Shown here in pieces: positions 7,409 through 12,360 of a stretch of 12,360 bases of DNA. Below the pieces are notes generated by a model. The model made no database searches. It was not told the origin of the DNA and worked only from the letters and a program-made list of their open reading frames with translations. A program made the translations under genes and the position numbers. Source of the stretch: Candidatus Omnitrophota bacterium (GTDB lineage: Bacteria > Omnitrophota > Gorgyraeia > JABMRN01 > RBG-13-46-9); contig JADHYL010000012.1 in assembly GCA_016782495.1 (NCBI GenBank), forward strand, positions 1-12,360. Direction: 5' to 3'. Position 1 is the first letter of the stretch; each line of letters opens with the position of its first letter.

Positions 7409-7434
7409 GTCACCAGGTCACAAAGTCACAAGGT
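7409..7434 (+). repeat. Octamer repeat copy identical to 3775-3800
   Basis: These 26 bases are identical to part of the array downstream of the ATPase gene, 3.6 kb away. They lie between the two heptamer arrays of this gap, so a single 142-base intergenic stretch (7355-7496) carries three separate arrays of the family. No gene or promoter was recognised in this stretch. Confidence 0.88.
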
Positions 7435-7450
7435 TATGTTTTTCGAACAC

Positions 7451-7478
7451 ATGTGACGTGTGACATGTGTCTTGTGAC
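7451..7478 (-). repeat. Short tandem heptamer array, GTCACAA/GACACAT type, - orientation
   Basis: Read on the minus strand, four 7-base units follow in register from 7478 to 7451: GTCACAA, GACACAT, GTCACAC, GTCACAT. It is an inverted partner of the + array at 7355-7382. Aligning 7362-7382 with the complement of 7458-7478 gives 18 matches in 21, so the transcript of this gap could fold into a long stem. The array ends 18 bases before the ATG at 7497. Confidence 0.85.
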
Positions 7479-7496
7479 CCTAGACATGCTAGCCAT

Positions 7497-8618
7497 ATGG
7501 AAAAAGTTGATATAACGGTTATCGGCGCAGGGGTGATTGGCCTTGCGGTTTCTTATCTCTTTTCAGACCTCGGCAAAGAAATAATGGTAATCGAAAAAAA
7601 CCGTTCTTTCGGGCAGGAAACGAGTTCCAGGAACTCGGAGGTTATCCACGCGGGGATATATTACCCAAAGGGAAGCTTAAAAAGCGAAACATGTATCAGG
7701 GGAGGAAGGCTCCTCTATGAATTTTGCGAAAAAAACAAAATTGCATATAAAAAGTTAGGAAAACTCATTGTAGCCAATGAAACGGGGGGAATCTCTAAGC
7801 TTGAGACGATTTACAAAAACGCCGGCGAATGCGGGGTAGAAGGCTTACAATTCTTAGCTAAAAGCGAGATAAGAAAACTCGAGCCCGACGTGAGGTGCGA
7901 AAAAGCGATTTTTTCTCCGGAAACGGGCATATTTGATACCCATTCTTTTTTGGAGTTTTTGTATAAAAAGTCGAAAGAAAGAAAAGTAAATTTCGCTTTT
8001 TCGGTCGAAGTGATAGGAATTGAACGAAAGGGCGGCGAGTACAAAATAACCGTAAGCGAACCTCACAAAGAAAAATTTTCATTCATGACAGAATGCGTCA
8101 TAAATGCGGCGGGGCTTTTCTCGGATAAAATTGCGGAGCTCGCCGGAATAGACGCGGATAAATATTCATATAGGATTAACTATTGTAAAGGGCAATACTT
8201 CAGGATAAGGGACCCGAAAAAATTTAAGGTACACCACCTTATATATCCCCCGCCAAGCGAAATAGACCTGGGGATTCACGTTACGCCGGATTTGGCAGGG
8301 GGCTTACGCCTCGGCCCGGACGCAGAGTATGTAGAAGCGATCGATTATAACATAAACGAGAAGGACAAAAACAAATTCTTAAATTCCCTTCAAAAATTCC
8401 TTCCCAACCTGGAATTAAATGATATAATACCCGATACGGCGGGCATAAGGCCTAAACTGCAATCGGAAAAAGAAAGTTTCAGGGATTTCGTAATAAGCGA
8501 AGAAAGCACTAAAGGTTTCCCGAATTTTATAAATCTGATAGGCATAGAGTCGCCCGGCCTTACAAGCGCGCTCGCCATAGCCGAAAGGGTGAAACAAATA
8601 TGGTCAAACATTCGATAA
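7497..8618 (+). CDS. FAD-dependent oxidoreductase, L-2-hydroxyglutarate oxidase (LhgO)-like
   Basis: A 373-residue DAO-family FAD enzyme most like LhgO/L2HGDH, which oxidises L-2-hydroxyglutarate to 2-oxoglutarate and passes electrons to a membrane acceptor. Residues 5-30 form the Rossmann dinucleotide site with GAGVIG (10-15) and an acidic strand end VIEKN. SSRNSEVIHAGIYYPKGSLK is the conserved segment of this subfamily. Further support is the mid-chain VINAAGLFSDKIAE and the C-terminal IGIESPGLTSALAIAE, the second FAD contact. The frame is open back to a GTG at 7467, but that start lies inside the inverted heptamer array. ATG 7497 places the Rossmann strand at the usual position and is preferred, although neither start has a clear Shine-Dalgarno site. 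The end overlaps the next gene by 19 bases. LhgO-like is firm at subfamily level; substrate is inferred. Confidence 0.86.
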   Translation: MEKVDITVIGAGVIGLAVSYLFSDLGKEIMVIEKNRSFGQETSSRNSEVIHAGIYYPKGSLKSETCIRGGRLLYEFCEKNKIAYKKLGKLIVANETGGISKLETIYKNAGECGVEGLQFLAKSEIRKLEPDVRCEKAIFSPETGIFDTHSFLEFLYKKSKERKVNFAFSVEVIGIERKGGEYKITVSEPHKEKFSFMTECVINAAGLFSDKIAELAGIDADKYSYRINYCKGQYFRIRDPKKFKVHHLIYPPPSEIDLGIHVTPDLAGGLRLGPDAEYVEAIDYNINEKDKNKFLNSLQKFLPNLELNDIIPDTAGIRPKLQSEKESFRDFVISEESTKGFPNFINLIGIESPGLTSALAIAERVKQIWSNIR

Positions 8619-9079
8619 AAGTGGGATTCAGCTTCGGGCTGACTTCCGGCATCATTACGACGCTGGGTCTTATGGTGGGGCTTCATGCGGGCACTCATTC
8701 GAGGCTGGCGGTCCTAGGAGGAATTCTAACAATAGCCATAGCGGACGCTTTTTCCGACGCCCTTGGCATACATATATCGGAAGAGTCGGAAAACAGGCAC
8801 ACCCCAAAACAGATATGGGCTGCGACAATTGCCACATTCCTGTCAAAATTCATTTTTGCCCTTACCTTTATTGTGCCGGTCCTTTTTTTTACGCTCACGA
8901 CGGCAGTAATAATAAGTATAGCCTGGGGCCTAACGATGCTTTGCATTTTTAGCTATAGCATGGCCAGAGAGCAAAAAGAAATGCCCCTTAAGGTCGTGAC
9001 AGAGCATCTCGGTATTGCTATAGTGGTTATTATCGCCACTCATTATGTAGGGCACTGGATATCCTACATGTTCGGCTGA
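8600..9079 (+). CDS. Small VIT1/CCC1-like membrane protein
   Basis: A 159-residue protein with five predicted membrane segments at about 8-31, 36-58, 72-97, 100-121 and 136-155. The first two resemble VIT1/CCC1 iron-manganese transporters: GIITTLGLMVGLHAG matches the GLxTxxGLxxGL signature, and LTIAIADAFSDALGIHISEESE matches the loop after helix 2, including the glycine and acidic residues. Family members usually carry an aspartate in helix 1 (DGLVT) and, in many cases, a cytoplasmic metal-binding domain between helices 2 and 3. Here the aspartate is a serine (LTSGI) and the insert is reduced to about a dozen residues. It is therefore a minimal or divergent member, and transport of Fe2+ or Mn2+ is uncertain. 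It starts within the last codons of the LhgO-like gene (19-base overlap), suggesting coupled translation. Confidence 0.62.
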   Translation: MVKHSIKVGFSFGLTSGIITTLGLMVGLHAGTHSRLAVLGGILTIAIADAFSDALGIHISEESENRHTPKQIWAATIATFLSKFIFALTFIVPVLFFTLTTAVIISIAWGLTMLCIFSYSMAREQKEMPLKVVTEHLGIAIVVIIATHYVGHWISYMFG

Positions 9080-9087
9080 GTTTAAAA

Positions 9088-9116
9088 TTGACATAAAGAA
9101 GACGATTTGTTATAAT
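9088..9116 (+). promoter_or_regulatory. Perfect-consensus sigma-70-type promoter
   Basis: TTGACA (9088-9093) and TATAAT (9111-9116) are both exact consensus hexamers separated by the ideal 17 bases. The predicted start is near 9123. The intrinsic terminator at 9136-9170 lies only about 13 bases beyond this start, so most transcripts should be very short unless the terminator is bypassed. Confidence 0.85.
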
Positions 9117-9135
9117 ACGTCGGTTAAAGGACATG

Positions 9136-9170
9136 GGCGTCTTTGTGAAAAAAGACGCCTTATTTTTTTT
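9136..9170 (+). terminator. Intrinsic (rho-independent) terminator or attenuator
   Basis: A perfect 9-bp stem, GGCGTCTTT (9136-9144) with AAAGACGCC (9151-9159), closes a six-base loop GTGAAA and is followed by TTA and eight T residues (9163-9170). It lies between the consensus promoter at 9088-9116 and the nfnA start at 9207. It can end read-through from the VIT1-like gene, and it would also stop transcripts from that promoter. Confidence 0.85.
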
Positions 9171-9179
9171 GTAAGGCTG

Positions 9180-9188
9180 TGATATAAT
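9180..9188 (+). promoter_or_regulatory. Extended -10 promoter element for nfnAB
   Basis: TGA-TATAAT (9180-9188) is an extended -10 box immediately after the terminator. No good -35 hexamer is visible at 16-18 bases because the T tract occupies that position. A start near 9195 would leave a leader of about 12 bases, just enough for the AAAAGG ribosome binding site (about 9196-9201) of nfnA. It is probably the terminator-independent promoter of nfnAB. Confidence 0.55.
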
Positions 9189-9206
9189 AAACGAGAAAAG
9201 GCATAT

Positions 9207-10136
9207 ATGAGGATATTGGAAAAAGAAGTATTAATAGAAAATAAGGACGCCAGGATCACGCGGTTAGACATAGAGTCTCCTCTAATAGCCGCTAAAGCCA
9301 GGGCAGGGCAATTCGTTGTCCTCATGGCCAAGGCCGAAGGCGAAAGGATCCCCTTAACAGTTGTTGGGGTGGATAAAGCGCGCGGCAGCATAACTCTTAT
9401 TTTCCAGGAACTCGGTTTTACCACGAAGCTATTGGGTACCTTAAAAGAAGGAGACGAACTTTTTTCGCTTGTAGGGCCCCTGGGCCACGCCACGGAAATA
9501 AAAAATTACGGAAAAGTCATTCTGGTGGGCGGGGGAGTCGGAATAGCCGAAATATATCCTGTGGCAAAAGCGTTAAAAAGTGCCGGAAATCATGTAACCA
9601 GTATCCTGGGAGCGAGAAGTAAGGACTTATTGATTTTGGAAAGTGAACTAAAAGCGGTATCAGACCAGCTTCACATAACTACGGACGACGGCTCTTACGG
9701 CAGGAAGGGTTTCGTCATCGATGCGTTGAAAAGACTTCTCTTGGCCAAAACGTCATTGCGAGCGACCGAAGGGAGCGAAGCAATCTCAAAACAAGAGATT
9801 GCTTCGTCCCTCGCTTCGCTCGGGACTCGCAATGACAGGTATGACCTAGTTTACGCAGTCGGACCTATCCCCATGATGAAGGCCGTATCAAATATGACCA
9901 AAGAATTTAACGTTAAAACAGTAGTTTCGCTAAATGCGCTAATGGTTGACGGAACCGGAATGTGCGGATGCTGCAGGGTTACGGTGGGCGGCAAGGTAAA
10001 ATTTAGCTGTATTGATGGCCCGGAGTTTGACGGCCACGTGGTTGACTGGGAAGAGCTTAATAAGCGAAGCAAGATCTATTGCAAGCAAGAAGGGCACATT
10101 TGTAAGTTAGGATTGTCATGGAAAAAGCACCCATAA
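9207..10136 (+). CDS. nfnA: NfnA-like FAD/[2Fe-2S] subunit of ferredoxin-NADP+ transhydrogenase, with in-frame palindrome insertion
   Basis: A 309-residue protein of the PyrK/SudB/NfnA family. With the next gene product it should form NfnAB, which couples NADH, NADPH and ferredoxin by electron bifurcation. Domains: FAD-binding barrel with RIPLT (47-51), NAD-binding part with VGGGVGIAE (107-115) and YAVGPIPMM (216-224), and a C-terminal [2Fe-2S] site. The site is DGTGMCGCCR plus SCIDGPEFDGH, with D248, C253, C256 and C268 as likely ligands; the Asp ligand is typical of NfnA. The family is usually near 280 residues. The excess of about 29 is explained by T182-D210, encoded by a palindromic element between helix and strand of the NAD domain. 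No frameshift or stop results. It overlaps nfnB by 19 bases. SudB-type sulfide dehydrogenase is the main alternative. Confidence 0.88.
   Translation: MRILEKEVLIENKDARITRLDIESPLIAAKARAGQFVVLMAKAEGERIPLTVVGVDKARGSITLIFQELGFTTKLLGTLKEGDELFSLVGPLGHATEIKNYGKVILVGGGVGIAEIYPVAKALKSAGNHVTSILGARSKDLLILESELKAVSDQLHITTDDGSYGRKGFVIDALKRLLLAKTSLRATEGSEAISKQEIASSLASLGTRNDRYDLVYAVGPIPMMKAVSNMTKEFNVKTVVSLNALMVDGTGMCGCCRVTVGGKVKFSCIDGPEFDGHVVDWEELNKRSKIYCKQEGHICKLGLSWKKHP
9752..9836 (+). repeat. 85-bp imperfect palindromic element inserted in frame within nfnA
   Basis: The outer arms (GTCATTGCGAG at 9752-9762 with its complement at 9826-9836) and inner arms (GAAGCAATCTC at 9777-9787 with its complement at 9795-9805) are each perfect over 11 bases, around a 7-base A-rich loop. 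The middle parts differ in length (14 versus 20 bases), and the right one contains its own GTCCC/GGGAC stem (9806-9810 with 9822-9826). This resembles the TCATTGCGAG...GAAGCAATC type of dispersed palindrome seen in many bacterial genomes, usually between genes. Here it is translated from T182 to D210 (9750-9836, 87 bases), keeping frame. Confidence 0.9.
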
Positions 10137-11542
10137 AACCCCAAGAAAAAGAAGCCAGCGTAAGAATAAACGGTTTCGACGAAGTCGTTTCGTGTTACCG
10201 CCAAGAAGAGGCTTTAAAAGAAGCCGAAAGGTGTATCCAGTGCAAGAACCCTACCTGCATAGAAGGTTGCCCGGTCGGAATAGACATTAAAAAATTTATA
10301 TTCCAAATAGCCGAGAAGGATTATAAGGGAGCTTATTTTACAATAAAGGAAAAAAATAATTTTCCCTCTATTTGCGGCAGGGTGTGCCCGGCGGAATACC
10401 AGTGCAGGAAGACATGCGTGTTCACGAAAAAAGGCGCCGCGTTCGCTTCGGAAAAAGCGATAAACATACATTTTCTCGAAAGATTCGTGGGGGATTGGGG
10501 TATGAAGAATGACTCGGGACACATGACACAAGACACAAGACACATGATTAGGGGTAAGAAAGTAGCGGTTGTCGGTTCGGGGCCGGCAGGGCTTTGTTTC
10601 GCCGGCGAACTCGCGCGCAAGGGAATAAAAGTCGTTATTTTCGAGGCCCTTCACAAAACAGGCGGGGTGTTGCGTTACGGCATTCCTCCATTCAGACTGC
10701 CAAGCGATGTTCTGGATTTTGAAATAAACTACCTTAAAGAACTCGGAGTGGAAATCATCCCCAGTTTCATCGTAGGCAAAATGAAAACGCTGGACGAACT
10801 TTTTAAAGACGGTTTTTCCGCCGTATTCCTGGGATTGGGAGCCGGCACGCCTTCTTTCATGAATATCCCGGGCGAGAACCTGTGCAATATCTATTCGGCC
10901 AACGAGTTTTTAACAAGGGCAAACCTCATGAGCGCATATAAATTTCCGGAATATCACACTCCGATCAACATAGGCAAAAACGTGGTTGTAATCGGCGGCG
11001 GAAATACCGCCATGGACGCGGCAAGAGCCGCTCTCAGGATACAGAAGATAAAGAAACTCGTACCAAGCGTAAGCATATTCTACAGGCGCACACAGGATGA
11101 GATGCCGGCCAGGAGGCTGGAAATAGAACACGCCAGGGAAGAGGGGATAAATTTCCGGTTTCTGGTTCAGCCGGTAGAGTTCGCAGGCAATAAAGACGGT
11201 TATGTGGAGAAAATAAAGTGCTTAAGATGCGAATTAGGGGAACCTGACTCAAGCGGAAGAAGAAGGCCCGTTCCCATAAAGGAGAGCGAATTTAATACAA
11301 CCTGTGATCTTGCCATAGTTGCCGTAGGCTTAAAGGCAAATCGGCTTCTTACAAAAGAAGTTCCCGGCTTGAAAGTGGATAAATGGGGCGATATTATAGT
11401 TAACAAAGAAACAATGGAAACTTCGCTTAAAAACGTCTACGCAGGCGGCGATATTGTGGGTGGCGAAGGAACCGTTATTGAGGCAATGGGCATGGCTAAA
11501 AAGGCAGCGCAAGCTCTTATTAGCCGGTTTTCTTCCAGATAG
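10118..11542 (+). CDS. nfnB: NfnB-like / GltD-like FAD and [4Fe-4S] subunit, with repeat-encoded linker
   Basis: A 474-residue homologue of glutamate synthase small subunit (often annotated gltA or gltD) and of NfnB, the NADPH-side subunit of the bifurcating transhydrogenase. Two cysteine groups, C39/C42/C47/C51 and C86/C90/C96/C100, would ligate the two [4Fe-4S] clusters. GSGPAG (153-158) with the acidic strand end IFEA is the FAD site, GGGNTAMDAA (293-302) the NADPH site, and AGGDIVGGEGTVIEAMGMAKKAA (from 442) the second FAD contact. No glutamate synthase large subunit is nearby, and the partner just upstream is NfnA-like, which favours NfnB. Residues 134-145, between Fe-S and flavin domains, are encoded by a heptamer tandem array. 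A ribosome binding site (TTAGGA) lies inside the end of nfnA. Confidence 0.9.
   Translation: MEKAPIKPQEKEASVRINGFDEVVSCYRQEEALKEAERCIQCKNPTCIEGCPVGIDIKKFIFQIAEKDYKGAYFTIKEKNNFPSICGRVCPAEYQCRKTCVFTKKGAAFASEKAINIHFLERFVGDWGMKNDSGHMTQDTRHMIRGKKVAVVGSGPAGLCFAGELARKGIKVVIFEALHKTGGVLRYGIPPFRLPSDVLDFEINYLKELGVEIIPSFIVGKMKTLDELFKDGFSAVFLGLGAGTPSFMNIPGENLCNIYSANEFLTRANLMSAYKFPEYHTPINIGKNVVVIGGGNTAMDAARAALRIQKIKKLVPSVSIFYRRTQDEMPARRLEIEHAREEGINFRFLVQPVEFAGNKDGYVEKIKCLRCELGEPDSSGRRRPVPIKESEFNTTCDLAIVAVGLKANRLLTKEVPGLKVDKWGDIIVNKETMETSLKNVYAGGDIVGGEGTVIEAMGMAKKAAQALISRFSSR
10518..10545 (+). repeat. Heptamer tandem array (GACACAA/T) inside nfnB coding sequence
   Basis: Four 7-base units in register (GACACAT, GACACAA, GACACAA, GACACAT) are followed by GATTAGG. 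They encode the interdomain linker GHMTQDTRHMIR (residues 134-145). The unit and a run of about 17 bases are shared with the intergenic array at 7355-7382, so this is the same repeat family inside a gene. Confidence 0.9.
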
Positions 11543-11545
11543 AAC

Positions 11546-11581
11546 GGGCTTCAGACAGTATTTGAAAAGTCAGCCCCTTTT
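11546..11581 (+). terminator. Possible weak intrinsic terminator after nfnB
   Basis: GGGCT (11546-11550) can pair with AGCCC (11572-11576), extended by GAC with GTC after a three-base bulge, and is followed by C and five T residues. The stem is short and the loop long, and the structure overlaps the -35 box of the glnA promoter. Termination here would be inefficient at best. Confidence 0.3.
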
Positions 11582-11590
11582 TGGTATAAT
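11562..11590 (+). promoter_or_regulatory. Strong sigma-70-type promoter of glnA
   Basis: TTGAAA (11562-11567) and TATAAT (11585-11590) are spaced by 17 bases, with TGG before the -10 box giving an extended -10 element. The predicted start near 11597 leaves a leader of about 40 bases before the ATG at 11638. No sigma-54 GG-N10-GC pattern or clear operator palindrome was seen. Confidence 0.8.
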
Positions 11591-11637
11591 AGTCTACTTA
11601 TTATCGCCAATAAATAGATCTAAAAAAAGAGGATATC

Positions 11638-12360
11638 ATGACAAAAAAAGATGTGTTGAAAATAGTGAAAAATAAAAAGGTAGGCTTTGTAAGGCTCTGG
11701 TTTACGGACGTTTTGGGTTTTCTTAAAAGTTTTGACATACGCGTCGAGGAGCTCTCCGGAGCTTTAAAAGAAGGTATGGGTTTTGACGGATCATCCATAG
11801 AGGGATTCTCGCGCATAGAAGAATCTGATATGATAGTAAAACCCGACCCTAATACGTTCCAGATTATTCCCTGGATCAGGGAGAAAAAGCCCGTTGCCAG
11901 GATGTTTTGCGATGTTCTTGAGCCCTCGACCGGAAAACCGTTTACGGGAGATCCGCGCTACGTCTTGAAGAAAAACCTTGAAGAGGCCAAGAGAATGGGG
12001 TTTATTTTTTACGTGGGGCCGGAACTCGAATATTTCTACTTTCGAAACGTAGGCGGCACTGAGATCCTTGACAAGGGCGGGTATTTCGATCTTACGCCAA
12101 TGGATATCGGTGAGGACCTGCGGCGCAAGACCGTTCTCATGCTGGAGAAGGTTGGCATAGACGTAGAGTACTGGCACCATGAAGTCGCAAGCTCGCAGCA
12201 CGAAATCGACCTGCGCTATAAGGACGCATTAACCATGGCGGACAACGTAATGACATACCGCATGGTTGTGAAGGAAGTCGCCATGGCCGAGAACCTTTAC
12301 GCCACATTTATGCCAAAACCGATTTATGGTATAAACGGAAGCGGCATGCACACCCACATG
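11638..12360 (+). CDS. glnA: Glutamine synthetase type I (GS I-alpha-like), 3' truncated by window
   Basis: The first 241 residues of glutamine synthetase, which makes glutamine from glutamate, ammonia and ATP. The start MTKKDVLKIVKNKKVGFVRL leads into the beta-Grasp domain with MGFDGSSIEGFSRIEESDM. Catalytic metal and substrate residues visible are E129 and E131 (GPELEYF), E182 (HHEVASSQHE) and E189. The FMPKP and NGSGMHTHM segments, the latter carrying the ammonia and ATP-site histidine, reach the window edge. HHEVAxxQHEID is the pattern of the GS I-alpha subtype found in Bacillus and Thermotoga, which lacks adenylylation control. R59 matches the arginine of the Bacillus enzyme linked to feedback inhibition. 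A good ribosome binding site (AAGAGGA) and a promoter at 11562 precede it. The C-terminal third is outside the window. Confidence 0.95.
   Translation, partial: MTKKDVLKIVKNKKVGFVRLWFTDVLGFLKSFDIRVEELSGALKEGMGFDGSSIEGFSRIEESDMIVKPDPNTFQIIPWIREKKPVARMFCDVLEPSTGKPFTGDPRYVLKKNLEEAKRMGFIFYVGPELEYFYFRNVGGTEILDKGGYFDLTPMDIGEDLRRKTVLMLEKVGIDVEYWHHEVASSQHEIDLRYKDALTMADNVMTYRMVVKEVAMAENLYATFMPKPIYGINGSGMHTHM

Noticed and set aside
7467..7496. GTG start adding ten residues to the LhgO-like protein.
   Set aside because: It lies inside the inverted heptamer array and has no ribosome binding site; the Rossmann fold begins normally from ATG 7497.
7355..7496. CRISPR array in the repeat-rich gap.
   Set aside because: Units are 7-8 bases, directly tandem and without spacers, so it is a short tandem repeat.
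9133..9174. Leader peptide MGVFVKKDALFFL overlapping the terminator before nfnA.
   Set aside because: The AAAGGA sequence is only about two bases from the ATG, there is no run of regulatory codons, and no alternative hairpin was found, so it is probably chance.
9752..9836. Rho-independent terminator inside nfnA.
   Set aside because: The palindrome lacks a following T tract and lies in an intact coding frame.

Overview
The window reads as a chromosomal segment of an uncultured, probably anaerobic bacterium with moderate G+C (mid to upper 40s percent by eye). Every supported gene lies on the + strand, with short gaps or small overlaps. The bacterial assignment rests on sigma-70-type promoters, Shine-Dalgarno sites and a GS I-alpha-type glutamine synthetase. 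Anaerobic or fermentative life is inferred from the NfnA/NfnB-like pair, a flavodoxin-like protein and two nitroreductase-family flavoproteins. An Omnitrophota-like lineage would fit, but nothing in the window proves it.

Layout: (1) 1-3763 holds the 3' end of guaA, an ADP-ribose-pyrophosphatase-like Nudix hydrolase and a complete Ca2+-type P-type ATPase. (2) 3764-3810 is an octamer tandem repeat. (3) 3817-7354 is a tight six-gene run: DJ-1/PfpI protein, flavodoxin-like protein, deoxyhypusine-synthase-family enzyme, nitroreductase 1, small multi-pass membrane protein with a His/Asp motif, nitroreductase 2. (4) 7355-7496 is a gap packed with heptamer and octamer repeats in both orientations. 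(5) 7497-9079 holds an LhgO-like FAD oxidoreductase overlapping a small VIT1/CCC1-like membrane protein. (6) 9080-9206 is a compact regulatory module: consensus promoter, intrinsic terminator about 20 bases downstream of the predicted start, then a second -10 box. (7) 9207-11542 is nfnA-nfnB, coding for a putative ferredoxin/NAD(P)H transhydrogenase. (8) 11562-12360 is a strong promoter and the 5' two-thirds or so of glnA.

Functionally, the right half joins pyridine-nucleotide/ferredoxin electron balancing (NfnAB) to ammonium assimilation (GlnA). The central operon is dominated by flavin-dependent redox proteins surrounding a DHS-like enzyme of uncertain substrate.

The most unusual feature is that repeats have entered coding sequence without breaking it. 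An 85-bp imperfect palindrome lies in frame inside nfnA and codes for about 29 extra residues. In the very next gene, a heptamer tandem array codes for the linker between the Fe-S and flavin domains of NfnB. The heptamer array belongs to the same GTCACA/GACACA repeat family that fills the gaps at 3764 and 7355. Two unrelated repeat types have thus been domesticated as protein segments in the two subunits of one predicted complex.
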